The notes: generated from the letters alone by a model not told the origin. A DNA stretch of 64,000 bases from Corynebacterium occultum (GCF_009734425.1 NZ_CP046455.1:558001-622000), one strand, 5' to 3'; positions 50,719 through 60,382 are shown, counted from the stretch's first letter. Numbers and translations are program-made.

Positions 50719-51615
50719 ATGAGTATCACCATCACCTCGGTCAACGTCAACGGCATCCGTGCCGCCGTGAAGGAGCGCAGCCCTGAAAATCCGGGCATGC
50801 TGCCCTGGCTCAAGAACTCAGGCTCGGATGTGGTTCTGCTCCAGGAGGTCCGAGCCACCCTGGCAGAAACTGAGAAGGCGCTCGCCCCGGCACTGGCGGC
50901 CGGTTGGCACTATGTCGGTGCACCCGCCGCCGCCAAGGGACGCGCCGGAGTGGGCATCCTCTCCCGCGCTCCGCTTCGCGACGTCACGATCGGCTTCGGT
51001 TCCTTCCAGGATTCAGGTCGCTGGATCGAAGGCGATTATGAAGGCATCAGCGTCGCCTCCCTCTATCTGCCCTCCGGTTCCGCCGGCACCGGGAAACAGG
51101 ATGAGAAATATCATTTCCTCGATGAGTTCACTGAGCTGTTGGCGGAGCGCGGACAGCGCCAGAACATGGTCATCGGCGGTGACTGGAATATCTGCCATCG
51201 CCGTGAGGATCTGAAGAATTGGAAGACGAACCAGAAGAAGTCCGGTTTCCTGCCCGATGAACGCCTCTTCATGGACTCCGTGTTCGGTACTTATCCGGAG
51301 GAGACCTCCCAGGTGGATACCGGGCATGGGGAATACTTCGGTGCGGTGGATTACTCCTCCGGGCAGGTGCGTACTGCGGCCAGCGACCCCCAGTGGTTCG
51401 ATGTCGCCCGCCATTTCCACCCCGAGGAGGCCGGCCCCTACACCTGGTGGACCTACCGCGGTCAGGCTTTCAACAACAACGCCGGGTGGCGCATCGACTA
51501 TCAGGCGGCGACGAAGAATATGCTGGAGCGTGCTGAGCGCACCTGGGTTGACCGCGCCCCCAGTGTGGAAACCCGCTGGTCCGACCATTCACCGTTGAAC
51601 GTGACCTACCGCTGA
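50719..51615 (+). CDS. xth: Exodeoxyribonuclease III
   Basis: This 298-residue AP endonuclease/3'-exonuclease of the Xth family repairs abasic sites. VNVNGIRAAVKE, LLQEVRA with the metal-binding glutamate, GDWNICH with the Asp-Asn pair, and the C-terminal WSDHSPLNVTY with catalytic Asp-His are all intact. WRIDYQ precedes the last motif as usual. ATG 50719 is close behind the MFS gene, and the TRIC-like gene follows after 11 bases, so they may be co-transcribed. Confidence 0.94.
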   Translation: MSITITSVNVNGIRAAVKERSPENPGMLPWLKNSGSDVVLLQEVRATLAETEKALAPALAAGWHYVGAPAAAKGRAGVGILSRAPLRDVTIGFGSFQDSGRWIEGDYEGISVASLYLPSGSAGTGKQDEKYHFLDEFTELLAERGQRQNMVIGGDWNICHRREDLKNWKTNQKKSGFLPDERLFMDSVFGTYPEETSQVDTGHGEYFGAVDYSSGQVRTAASDPQWFDVARHFHPEEAGPYTWWTYRGQAFNNNAGWRIDYQAATKNMLERAERTWVDRAPSVETRWSDHSPLNVTYR

Positions 51616-51626
51616 GATAAGGCATC

Positions 51627-52514
51627 ATGCTGCTGACGGTTCTCTACATCACCGGCATCACCGCAGAAGCGGTGACCGCCGCGCTTTCGGCAGGTCGTCA
51701 GAAGATGGACCTCTTCGGGGTCATCGCCATCGCCTGCATGACCGCCCTCGGGGGCGGTACCGTCCGGGATATCATCCTGGGCAATTATCCGCTGATCTGG
51801 GTGGAAACCCCCCGTTACCTGCTGATAGTCATCGGCGCAGCACTGATTACGGTCTCCATATCCTGGTTGATGCACTACTTCCGGCTCCTGTTTCTGGTGC
51901 TGGATGCCGTGGGGCTCTCCGTCTTCGCGGTGCTGGGCGCCCAGGCTGCCCTGGAGATGGGTCATGGCCTGGTCATCGCGGCAGTCGCGGCAGTGGTCAC
52001 CGGCGTCTTCGGTGGTGTGCTCCGCGATATCTTCTCCGACCGCATGCCCCTGGTCTTCTCCAAGGAGATTTACGCCATGGTGGCGGTCATCGCCGCCTGC
52101 CTCTATGTCGGACTGCTGGAACTGGGGGTGGAGGAATCCGCCGCCATCATCGTCACCCTCATCGTGGCCTTCATGACCCGCCTCTTCGCCATGTACTACA
52201 AGCTGGGGTTGCCAGTCTTCGAGTACCGGGGTGCCGATCAGCCCATCGACCCCCGGGTCCGGCTGTCTTACCGCTTCATTCGTCGTGGTTTCCGTTCCGT
52301 GCGTCGTCGCGCTGGCATCGACGCCTTCCGTTACCGCCTCCTGGACAAGAAGAAGGAGCGGGGAGATCAGGATGATGAGCAGTGGGCCATGGAGGTGGAC
52401 ATGAAGGAGTCCCGCGAAAAACGGGTGCAGGACTGGCCGAAGAAGAAGGAGATCGGGGAACCCGGAACTGAGGGGCGGAAACCGCCTGAGGGGGAGGAAC
52501 CTGAGGGGGAATAA
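51627..52514 (+). CDS. TRIC-type (UPF0126/YicG) cation channel family protein
   Basis: This 295-residue membrane protein has two UPF0126 repeats, each of three helices. Each repeat contains the glycine-rich signature GGGTVRDIILG (residues about 45–56) and GGVLRDIFSDRMPLVF (about 130–145). In prokaryotic TRIC homologues these form a trimeric monovalent cation channel. An unusually long charged C-terminal tail of about 75 residues (RFIRRGFRSVRRRAG, then Lys/Glu-rich) is predicted to be cytoplasmic. Confidence 0.9.
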   Translation: MLLTVLYITGITAEAVTAALSAGRQKMDLFGVIAIACMTALGGGTVRDIILGNYPLIWVETPRYLLIVIGAALITVSISWLMHYFRLLFLVLDAVGLSVFAVLGAQAALEMGHGLVIAAVAAVVTGVFGGVLRDIFSDRMPLVFSKEIYAMVAVIAACLYVGLLELGVEESAAIIVTLIVAFMTRLFAMYYKLGLPVFEYRGADQPIDPRVRLSYRFIRRGFRSVRRRAGIDAFRYRLLDKKKERGDQDDEQWAMEVDMKESREKRVQDWPKKKEIGEPGTEGRKPPEGEEPEGE

Positions 52515-52625
52515 GCCGCTTGGGTGGGGAAACCTAACACACACCTGATACTTTGAATTTGATTCGGGAATCGGAGCCCGCTGGTTCCCCAAGCGAGTAT
52601 CAACCTCTTAATAGGAGCAGAATTC

Positions 52626-52820
52626 ATGAGCGCACTCATTTCCCTCGTCCTTGGCGGCATCATCCTCGCCCTCGGCATCTGGCTGGTCGCCGGGGTCGGC
52701 GCCTCGGTGATGGCCATTATCGGCGCCCTGATCATCGCTGTCGGCGGCGCCCTCATCGGTACCGCAATGGCCCTGGCCTTCGACAAGATCAACCCGACCT
52801 CCCGGAAGCTCGGCCGCTGA
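52626..52820 (+). CDS. Small two-helix membrane protein
   Basis: This 64-residue, very hydrophobic protein has two glycine/alanine-rich membrane helices (about residues 4–24 and 28–52) and a short basic tail. ATG 52626 follows AATAGGAG by six bases. It recalls small stress-associated membrane peptides, but I cannot assign a family. It has its own leader of about 110 bases, including the short inverted repeat GATTCGGGAATC at 52561, and a terminator at 52858. Confidence 0.75.
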   Translation: MSALISLVLGGIILALGIWLVAGVGASVMAIIGALIIAVGGALIGTAMALAFDKINPTSRKLGR

Positions 52821-52857
52821 TTCAACTGCCGCCAGGATTCTTTAGAAAACTGAAAAT

Positions 52858-52890
52858 AGCCGGGGAACCACAGGGGTTCCCCGGCTGTTT
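52858..52890 (+). terminator. Bidirectional terminator
   Basis: A 12-bp stem (AGCCGGGGAACC against GGTTCCCCGGCT) with a five-base loop is followed by GTTTTG. It lies between the small membrane protein gene and the convergent ABC permease gene and can serve both. Confidence 0.88.
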
Positions 52891-52899
52891 TGTCATTAC

Positions 52900-53616
52900 T
52901 TAGACCTCTATCCGGCGGGCCGCCCACCAGGCCAGCAGGAAACCGATCAGGGCAACCGGGATCCCGGCGATGAGGAAGAGCTCCGCATAGCCCTGGTTGG
53001 AGAAGGCGGTGACATAGCTCTGATCGGGGATGGTGAGCCGGGCGTTGCCGGGCAGCAGGATGGCGAAGGCCAGCAGTCCGATCACCAGGACACCGACGGC
53101 CAGCACCGTCAGTACCGCGTTGGAACGAATCCGGATCATGCCGATCAACGCCCCGACCCCGGCAGCGGCGAGGAAAGCGAAGAAATAGACCAGGAGGGTC
53201 AACAACACTGAGCTGACACTCTGCCCGGCATCAGCCATGAAATAGGGGATCCCATTGGTGTCCAGGGGATAAGCCGGGCCGGAAGTGATCAGGAAGTCAT
53301 CGTATAAGGCGTACCAGGGGGAGAGATGCTGATTGAGGGTGGCCGTGGCGGTACCGATCACACCCAGCAACATGGACCAGATCGCAGCACTGGCCAGCAG
53401 CCCCGAGAACCAGGTGCGCAAGGGCACATCCAGGCTGCGCACGGCGCGTAGCCGGGTGGCGAGGACCGCGAAGATGATGGCGGTGCCGGCACAGGTGAGG
53501 GCATTCCAGGTGGAACCCGCGAAAGCCAGGAAACGGCCCCCGAAGAGCAGCACCGCCAGGATGATGAAGCTGATCAGCAGTTCACGGCGGGCAGGGCGGA
53601 TGAATGAAATGAACAT
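52900..53616 (-). CDS. ABC transporter membrane subunit, unknown substrate
   Basis: This 238-residue protein has about six membrane helices and lies five bases downstream of an ABC ATPase gene in a YtrA-type cluster. The N-terminus FISFIRPARRELLISFIILAVLL is basic before the first helix. No domain points to a substrate. It is likely the membrane partner of the ATPase at 53622. Similar GntR–ATPase–membrane trios respond to cell-wall-active compounds in other Gram-positives. Confidence 0.8.
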   Translation of the reverse strand: MFISFIRPARRELLISFIILAVLLFGGRFLAFAGSTWNALTCAGTAIIFAVLATRLRAVRSLDVPLRTWFSGLLASAAIWSMLLGVIGTATATLNQHLSPWYALYDDFLITSGPAYPLDTNGIPYFMADAGQSVSSVLLTLLVYFFAFLAAAGVGALIGMIRIRSNAVLTVLAVGVLVIGLLAFAILLPGNARLTIPDQSYVTAFSNQGYAELFLIAGIPVALIGFLLAWWAARRIEV

Positions 53617-53621
53617 GGCGC

Positions 53622-54452
53622 TTAACTTCCTTCCGGAGGGGTCATGCTGAGCAGGTCAATCAGGGCCTGGTCATCAGGTTGGCTGACCGCCACCTCCTCG
53701 ACCGCGGCACGCCGCTCCTCGGAAGAGTTCAACGGCTGCCCGAGAGTCAGACGCAGGGTGGGGCCGAGGACGGCCTCGGCGATGATGGGGTGTTCCCCGG
53801 CGATCTCGCGGACTGCTGCGGCAGGCCCGGTCAGGGTGGGGTAGTGGTTCCGGATCTCATCCAGATCCACCGGTTCCAGGACCACGCCGGCCTGGATGGG
53901 GATGACATCCCCGACCAGTCCGGCCAGGTCTTCGGCGCGGTGGGAACTGAGCAGCAGGGTCCACTTTTCCCGCTCCCCGGCCAGGCGGATCAGGAGCTGA
54001 CGGAGTGCGGTGCGGGTACGGACATCCAGACCGTTGAAAGGCTCATCGAGCAGGGTGATGGGGGCGTTGGCCGCCAGGGCGGTGGCCACCGACACCAGCT
54101 GGCGGTGCCCCACACTCAGGGTTGAGATGGTTGCCTGCGGGGTGAGGGCGGCGATGTCGAGCACCTCGGTGAACAACGCGGCGTCGAGAAGCGGGTGGCC
54201 GACCTGGGTTACCGCGAGATGATCGGCGATGCGGTGCCCAGCGAAGCAGGCATCTGCCCCGGCCCGGGCCAGCGCGGTCCTTTCGGCCTCAATGCTGCCG
54301 CCTCGGGGGCGGTGATGTCCGGCGATCAACCGCAGCAGGGTGGTTTTGCCGACCCCGTTGGGGCCGATCACCCCGTGGATGCCGGGGTTCAGGTGGAGGG
54401 TGACCGGGGCCGGGAGATAAGGGCTGATCACCTGATTCAGAGTGAGACTCAT
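53622..54452 (-). CDS. ABC transporter ATP-binding protein
   Basis: This 276-residue ABC ATPase has Walker A GPNGVGKTTLLRL, a deviant signature LSVGHRQLVSVATAL (histidine where LSGGQ has glutamine) and Walker B ITLLDEPFNGLD. The His-switch region is LLSSHRAEDL. It overlaps the upstream GntR-type regulator by four bases and is followed by its membrane partner. The C-terminal 90 residues lack a recognisable domain. Confidence 0.9.
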   Translation of the reverse strand: MSLTLNQVISPYLPAPVTLHLNPGIHGVIGPNGVGKTTLLRLIAGHHRPRGGSIEAERTALARAGADACFAGHRIADHLAVTQVGHPLLDAALFTEVLDIAALTPQATISTLSVGHRQLVSVATALAANAPITLLDEPFNGLDVRTRTALRQLLIRLAGEREKWTLLLSSHRAEDLAGLVGDVIPIQAGVVLEPVDLDEIRNHYPTLTGPAAAVREIAGEHPIIAEAVLGPTLRLTLGQPLNSSEERRAAVEEVAVSQPDDQALIDLLSMTPPEGS

Positions 54453-54808
54453 GCTCGGGTCCTTTCAGCTTCGATCAGGGCATCGAGTTCGGCATCCCCC
54501 AGGTCCAGGGCCCGGGCTTCCTTCAGCAGGGGTCGGATGAAGTCGGCGGCGAGTGCTTCTCGACGCTCCCCCTGGATCTGTTCACGCGCGCCGGGGAGGA
54601 CGAACATTCCCAGGCCGCGTCGTTTTTCCAGGAGTCCCTGTTCGAAGAGCCAGGTCAGTGCTTTGGCGGAGGTTGTGGGGTTCACGGAGTGGAAGGCGGA
54701 GAGTTCATTGGTGGATGGTGCTCTTTCGCCCTCCGGGAGGGTTCCGGCGGCGATCTGTTCGCGGATACCGGCGGCAATCTGGAGGTAGATCGGTCGGGTA
54801 TCGCTCAT
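54449..54808 (-). CDS. GntR-family regulator, YtrA type
   Basis: This 119-residue short GntR regulator has only the winged helix (PIYLQIAAGIREQIAAGTLPEGERAPSTNEL) and a brief helical tail, as in YtrA. That subfamily represses its own ABC operon. ATG 54808 follows AAAGGGG by eight bases. The inverted repeat at 54829–54859 lies immediately upstream and is the probable operator. The gene heads a translationally coupled regulator–ATPase–permease operon. Confidence 0.92.
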   Translation of the reverse strand: MSDTRPIYLQIAAGIREQIAAGTLPEGERAPSTNELSAFHSVNPTTSAKALTWLFEQGLLEKRRGLGMFVLPGAREQIQGERREALAADFIRPLLKEARALDLGDAELDALIEAERTRA

Positions 54809-54828
54809 GGCCCCAACCCCTTTCACTT

Positions 54829-54859
54829 TATGGGTTTACCACCTATGTGGGTAACCATA
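54829..54859. promoter_or_regulatory. Inverted repeat, probable operator of the YtrA-type regulator
   Basis: TATGGGTTTACCAC and GTGGGTAACCATA form an imperfect inverted repeat around CTAT, with GGTTTACC/GGTAACC cores. YtrA-type regulators bind GGTA…TACC-like palindromes. It is 20–50 bases before the regulator start. Binding is inferred. Confidence 0.65.
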
Positions 54860-54875
54860 TAACCAAGGGGGATGA

Positions 54876-55973
<1,098 letters not shown>

Positions 55974-56033
55974 GGGCCCACCGCATGGCGCGTCGGGCAT
56001 GAGAACCCTGTGCTGGGCGGGGGATCGCTGATC

Positions 56034-56057
56034 AACTGCGAGCTGGTCGCAGTTTTC
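56034..56057 (+). terminator. Terminator after trpS
   Basis: An eight-base stem (AACTGCGA against TCGCAGTT) with a five-base loop ends in TTTT, 60 bases past trpS. Confidence 0.75.
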
Positions 56058-56177
56058 AGCTGAGTCCTTTTACCCCCCCCTGAAGGTTTCAATCCAGTTT
56101 CAAAAGCTCCGACTGTGCTGCAGCTCATGCTCATCCTCCGTAACCTGGGAAAGTAATGGATTTTCGGACAATGAAGG

Positions 56178-57266
56178 ATGGCTAACGTGAGTACCAGCAC
56201 GCAGTCCGATTCTCGGCACACCGATGAATACGGCATCGAGAGAGCGACCAAGGACGATCCCGGTTTCATCGAGCGGCTCCGGATGAAACGGGACTGGTTC
56301 GACCATGTGATGTTGATGCAGGAGCGCTACGCCACCATGGGTGGCAACCAGTACTCCGCCGGCATCACCTACTTTTCCGTTCTGGCGATCTTCCCCATCC
56401 TGATGCTGGCCTTCGCCACCCTGGGTTTCATCCTGGCCAATAATGAACAGCTGCTCATTGAGATCCAGGAACAGATCTCCACCTCCGTCGACGGACAGAT
56501 CGGGGACCTGCTCAACTCGGTCCTGGAGACCGCCATCTCCCAGCGTGGTTCGGTCGCCGGCATCGGTCTGCTGACCACCCTCTGGTCCGGTCTGGGATGG
56601 ATGAATAACCTGCGCTACGGGGTGTCCAAGATGTGGCGGGTCGACCCCACCGAGGGTGGTTTCATGGGCAACAAGATCAAGGACCTGCTCGGCCTGGTCG
56701 GTCTGCTGCTCGCCTTCGGTGTGGCCTTCGGTGTCACCGCCATCGGTTCCTCCGGACTCACCGCCCGCCTGATTGAGCTGGTCGGACTCTCCGAGTTCCC
56801 CGGCATCCAGCTCCTGACCACCCTGGTCGCCATCCTCCTCGGTGTGCTCGCCAATTTCCTGGTCATGACCTGGATGTTGATCTACCTGCCGCGCACCAAG
56901 GTGCCGCGCCGCTCCGGGCTCTACGCCGCCCTGATCGGGGCCCTGGCCTTCGAGGTGATCAAGCAGGCCTTCTCCCTCTTCGCCTCCAATGCACTCTCCA
57001 ACCCGGCGGGTGCCACCTTCGGCCCGATCATCGGTCTGATGGTCGTGATGTACCTGATCTGGCGGGTGGTGCTCTACTGCTCCGCCTGGGCCGCCACCAC
57101 CGCGGAATCCCTGGAGGCCACCCCGATCCAGGCCCCGGAGCCTGCGGTGATCCGGGTACGCAATGAGGTGGGCAACCGCCGCAATAACCCCAATGTGATG
57201 CTGGGGGCCGGTGCCGCGGCTGGCGCCGTGGGAGCTGCCGTGCTGGCGTTGATCGGCCGGAAATAA
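56178..57266 (+). CDS. YihY/BrkB-family inner membrane protein
   Basis: This 362-residue YihY family protein has about six membrane helices. YSAGITYFSVLAIFPILMLAF is the conserved first membrane segment after a cytoplasmic N-terminus. The remaining helices run to about residue 315, and the tail is rich in Pro, Arg and Ala-Gly. The old name RNase BN is wrong for the family; its function is unknown. The start may be ATG 56178 or GTG 56187. A G/C-rich hairpin follows at 57287. Confidence 0.88.
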   Translation: MANVSTSTQSDSRHTDEYGIERATKDDPGFIERLRMKRDWFDHVMLMQERYATMGGNQYSAGITYFSVLAIFPILMLAFATLGFILANNEQLLIEIQEQISTSVDGQIGDLLNSVLETAISQRGSVAGIGLLTTLWSGLGWMNNLRYGVSKMWRVDPTEGGFMGNKIKDLLGLVGLLLAFGVAFGVTAIGSSGLTARLIELVGLSEFPGIQLLTTLVAILLGVLANFLVMTWMLIYLPRTKVPRRSGLYAALIGALAFEVIKQAFSLFASNALSNPAGATFGPIIGLMVVMYLIWRVVLYCSAWAATTAESLEATPIQAPEPAVIRVRNEVGNRRNNPNVMLGAGAAAGAVGAAVLALIGRK

Positions 57267-57286
57267 CTCCCGATATAGGTGTTTTA

Positions 57287-57319
57287 TCAGGGCTTTCCCC
57301 GATGTGGGGGAAGCCCTGA
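57287..57319 (+). terminator. Terminator-like hairpin after the YihY gene
   Basis: TCAGGGCTTTCCCC pairs with GGGGGAAGCCCTGA (one wobble) around a short loop. No T run follows on the plus strand, so its strength is uncertain. Confidence 0.65.
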
Positions 57320-57364
57320 CGCCTCTAGAGTGGGGGATAGATGACAACGAAAGGACCCCCTGCC

Positions 57365-58222
57365 ATGAACACCAGTCACGGTGAGCTGTACAGCACCCTG
57401 GGCCTCGACCCTGCAGATGGCACCGAGGAGCTGCGCACCCTGATCATGGGCCGCGACGCCCAACTCGAGAACCAGGGCCACCAGCCCCAGGATCCCCGCC
57501 GTCAGCAGCTGCAGACCGCCTACGCGGTGCTGGGTGATGAATCCCGCCGCCGGATCTACGATCACGCCCTGGCCAGCGGCCGGAACCTGGCCTGGCATGA
57601 GATCGAATATCTGGGCAATTTCGGCCGACTGCCGGAGATCAGCTTCCAGCAGACCCCGCCGCAGGCCCAAGCTGGGCCGCAGCAGACCCCCTTCAGCACC
57701 CAGACCCAGTACCAGATGCCGTACCCGTCGACCCCGGGCATGCCCTCCGGTTTCGCCGCCAGCCATCCCCTGGCGCAGACCGCCTCCCCGAATTTTCCCG
57801 GAGACCCCACTAAACGGCCCTCCGCCGGCACCCGCTTATTGATGCTCCTCGTCGATGGTTTCATCTTCAGCGTCGCCGCCGGCATCCTGGGAATGGCCTT
57901 CTTCTGGTCGGAGACCCTGATGGGACTGGTGTGGACCCTGGCCTTCCTCCTTTACTTCCTCGGCCTGGAGTTCAAGACCGGAGCCACCCCCGCCAAGCAC
58001 CTCTTCGGCTACGAGGTCCGCGACCTGAACACCGGTGGCCGCCCCAGCCTCCTGCAGAGCGGCAAGCGTCAACTCTGGCGTCTGGCGAGCATCGTCCCAG
58101 GTATCGGCTGGCTGGTGTCCCTCATCGCAGCGATCTACCTCGCCCCCTCCATCAACGGTGCCAACAGCTACCTGGGCAAGCATGACCGCTGGGCGGGTAC
58201 TGAGGTGACCCGCAAGCGTTAA
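57365..58222 (+). CDS. J-like domain fused to an RDD membrane domain
   Basis: This 285-residue protein has an N-terminal DnaJ-like helical domain (LYSTLGLDP, then LQTAYAVLGDESRRRIYDH, residues about 6–70). A Pro/Gln-rich linker and a C-terminal RDD domain with three membrane helices follow (SAGTRLLMLLVDGFI with its Arg-Asp pair; GATPAKHLFGYEVRD). The J domain lacks an intact HPD tripeptide: the loop reads QGHQPQDP, so DnaK activation is doubtful. ATG 57365 follows AAAGGA by nine bases. The arrangement suggests a membrane-anchored helper, perhaps for transport, but no substrate is evident. Confidence 0.82.
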   Translation: MNTSHGELYSTLGLDPADGTEELRTLIMGRDAQLENQGHQPQDPRRQQLQTAYAVLGDESRRRIYDHALASGRNLAWHEIEYLGNFGRLPEISFQQTPPQAQAGPQQTPFSTQTQYQMPYPSTPGMPSGFAASHPLAQTASPNFPGDPTKRPSAGTRLLMLLVDGFIFSVAAGILGMAFFWSETLMGLVWTLAFLLYFLGLEFKTGATPAKHLFGYEVRDLNTGGRPSLLQSGKRQLWRLASIVPGIGWLVSLIAAIYLAPSINGANSYLGKHDRWAGTEVTRKR

Positions 58223-58232
58223 GCTTGAGGGC

Positions 58233-59138
58233 ATGCATGATTCTCCCCAGGTCAGTCCTGAACACAAGTCCCTGAGCCTCCAGGTGATCGCCAGCTTGCC
58301 CAAGGTGACACTCCACCACCGGGTCAGCCCGGAATCCATCACCGCAGAACTCAAGGCACTCTCCGCGGACAATGTCGTCTACACCGAGCTTCTCCTCGAA
58401 ATCAGCGAGCAGGCCGAGCTGGACAAGGCACTGGCTGCCCTCGAATCCCCGCTTATCGACGCCCGCCTCATCCTGAGCGCCCCGCATGGCGGGGATGTCG
58501 CGACCGTCGCCAAGCTGGTGGCCGAGAACTTCGGCCCCAAGGTGCTCGGTTTCAACCTCTCCGGTGTCGATGACGCCCAGCTCGCCTCGTTCTATGCCGG
58601 GGAACTGAGCGAATTACGCCGCAACTTCATCCCCTTCAGCGTGGATCTGGGGGAGGATGCGGAGGTGACCGCCATCGCTGATGCCGTGCTCCAGGGTGCT
58701 GTCCGCCTCGGCAACGGCATCCGCATCTTCGAGGACTTCAGCGTTGACCTCCAGGGCATCCACCTGCAGCGCATGTCCGCATGGGTGCGGGACCGCAGGA
58801 TCCTGCTGGCCATGGCACCCACCGCCGCCGTCGACGAGGATAACCCCCTGGTCGACCACCCCCTGCCGCTGCTGCAGGAACTCGGCTTCACCTGCTCGGT
58901 CCACCCCGGCACCGCCAGCCTCAGCCGGGAACTGGATGCCCTGCGGGAAACCTTCGACTACGGCATCGACGAGATCTTCGAACTCTGCCTGAGCGCGATC
59001 GACAACTCCTTCGCCCCGCAGGATCAGCGCGATGAGATCCTGGCACACAAAATCCTCCCGGCCTACCGGCAGTTCGAGGACAGTGACCTGCACTCCACGG
59101 TGGGCGGGGAGGATCCCGAAATAACTGAAACGGACTAG
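58233..59138 (+). CDS. Adenosine deaminase-like protein with degenerate active site
   Basis: This 301-residue protein follows the adenosine deaminase fold throughout: LPKVTLHHRV, DNVVYTELLLEIS, VLGFNLSG, PFSVDLGED, VRLGNGIRIFED and a C-terminal helix NSFAPQDQRDEIL. Nearly all zinc and catalytic positions have changed. The H-x-H motif is HHR, the zinc histidine of VHAGE is aspartate (VDLGE), the catalytic histidine of VGHG is asparagine (LGNG), and the TDDP aspartates are HPGT. Only the glutamate of GE remains. Deamination seems impossible, so a binding or regulatory role is more likely. Its end overlaps the convergent gene by four bases. Confidence 0.8.
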   Translation: MHDSPQVSPEHKSLSLQVIASLPKVTLHHRVSPESITAELKALSADNVVYTELLLEISEQAELDKALAALESPLIDARLILSAPHGGDVATVAKLVAENFGPKVLGFNLSGVDDAQLASFYAGELSELRRNFIPFSVDLGEDAEVTAIADAVLQGAVRLGNGIRIFEDFSVDLQGIHLQRMSAWVRDRRILLAMAPTAAVDEDNPLVDHPLPLLQELGFTCSVHPGTASLSRELDALRETFDYGIDEIFELCLSAIDNSFAPQDQRDEILAHKILPAYRQFEDSDLHSTVGGEDPEITETD

Positions 59139-60361
59139 CGGGAGAAACGCTTGGTCAGAATCTCCTCAAGCTCCTGCCATCCCTTGGCATGGTCGCTGAA
59201 GGGCTCACTCGGGACATAACCCGAGGTGCCCGGGGACCCGAGCATGTAGGAGATGTAGTCCTGCATCCGGGGGTTCGCCAGGAAATAGGAGTTCAGGGAG
59301 TCATCGCCGGCCCAGTCCGCGGCATCAGCCATGAGCTCATAGGCGGCCGCCATCTGATCGGTGTCCACCGCATTGGGGCCTGCCCCGATGTCCTTGACCA
59401 GACCGGTGAAGGAATAGGAGTTGTCCTTGTGGACCTCCATCTCCAGCTCGCCGCCATTCGCGGAAAGCACCAGACCCTCCCAGGTGGCCACCTTCGCCAG
59501 ATCGTGGTCATCATTCTCCACCATCCAGCGCAACAGGGTCTTGCCGGAGCTGAAGGTGAAGATCTCGCCGAACTTGCCCAGGAACACCGGGTGCCTGTCC
59601 AGGTAGGTACGCAGGGTATAAACCGTCTTTCCCTGAATGGCGATCCGCACCGGGTCGATACCGGCCCCCGCCCAGGCGGAGGCGTCATAGGGGTCAGCCT
59701 TCTCGGTCTCAGCCTTCCGCTTCTCCGCTGCGGCCAGGCGTTCCGCCTCAGCAGCAGCGACCGCGGCGTCGATACGCTCTCCTGCGGCAGCAGCCGCAGC
59801 CTCGTCCACCTCAGCGATCTTCACCTGCTCATCCAGGGAGGCGATCACCTTGCGCCAATTCGTCAGCACCGCCCGACCGATGGCGGACCACTCCGAAAGA
59901 CCGGACTCAGCGGCGAAATGATCGACCCCCCGCTCCACATTGCCCACCACGGAGTGGGAGGCGAAGAAAACAGTGGCGTCAGTGGCGGCGGTGACCTCAC
60001 CCAGGCTGCGGGCCAGCCGGAGAGCCCGGGCCACAGAGCTGACATTGACATGGGAGGGACGCTCCGCCAGCAGCGCGGGCACACCGATCAGGTCATAGTG
60101 GCTGCGCTCATCCGGCACCACCCGATCATCCCCGGAAGCCGCAAAACTCTTCCACTTCGGATGGGAGGAAAGGTCATGCTTCGGGGTCTCATCCAGGTGG
60201 GCGAGCAGCTCGGCGGGGGAGCGGAAGAGAAGGACATGCTCCTCATCGCCGAGGAAGGCCTGCCATTCGGCACCGTGCTCTTTCCACATCGGAGCCCAGA
60301 GGGTGTAGAAATCCCCCTCGCTCAGTGACACTTTGACGGGGAGGATCGCATTTTCGCTCAT
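59135..60361 (-). CDS. Conserved hypothetical protein, 408 residues
   Basis: I do not recognise a characterised family. The soluble protein has an N-terminal alpha/beta region with LPVKVSLSEGDFYTLWAPMW and VLLFRSPAELLAHL. A central Ala/Glu-rich coiled coil (residues about 185–225, with AAAAAAGERIDAAVAAAEAE) follows. The C-terminal region has repeated Trp and Phe-Gly segments (HPVFLGKFGEIFTFSSGKTL). No signal peptide or membrane helix is seen. It is convergent with the adenosine deaminase-like gene. The coiled coil suggests self-association. Confidence 0.78.
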   Translation of the reverse strand: MSENAILPVKVSLSEGDFYTLWAPMWKEHGAEWQAFLGDEEHVLLFRSPAELLAHLDETPKHDLSSHPKWKSFAASGDDRVVPDERSHYDLIGVPALLAERPSHVNVSSVARALRLARSLGEVTAATDATVFFASHSVVGNVERGVDHFAAESGLSEWSAIGRAVLTNWRKVIASLDEQVKIAEVDEAAAAAAGERIDAAVAAAEAERLAAAEKRKAETEKADPYDASAWAGAGIDPVRIAIQGKTVYTLRTYLDRHPVFLGKFGEIFTFSSGKTLLRWMVENDDHDLAKVATWEGLVLSANGGELEMEVHKDNSYSFTGLVKDIGAGPNAVDTDQMAAAYELMADAADWAGDDSLNSYFLANPRMQDYISYMLGSPGTSGYVPSEPFSDHAKGWQELEEILTKRFSR

Positions 60362-60382
60362 GCTGGGAAATCTTAGCTGAGA

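Noticed and set aside
52519..52594. A long-range hairpin in the leader of the small two-helix membrane protein gene
   Set aside because: GCTTGGG…GGGGAAACC and GGTTCCCCAAGC can pair only with several bulges, so a structured riboregulator is not supported.
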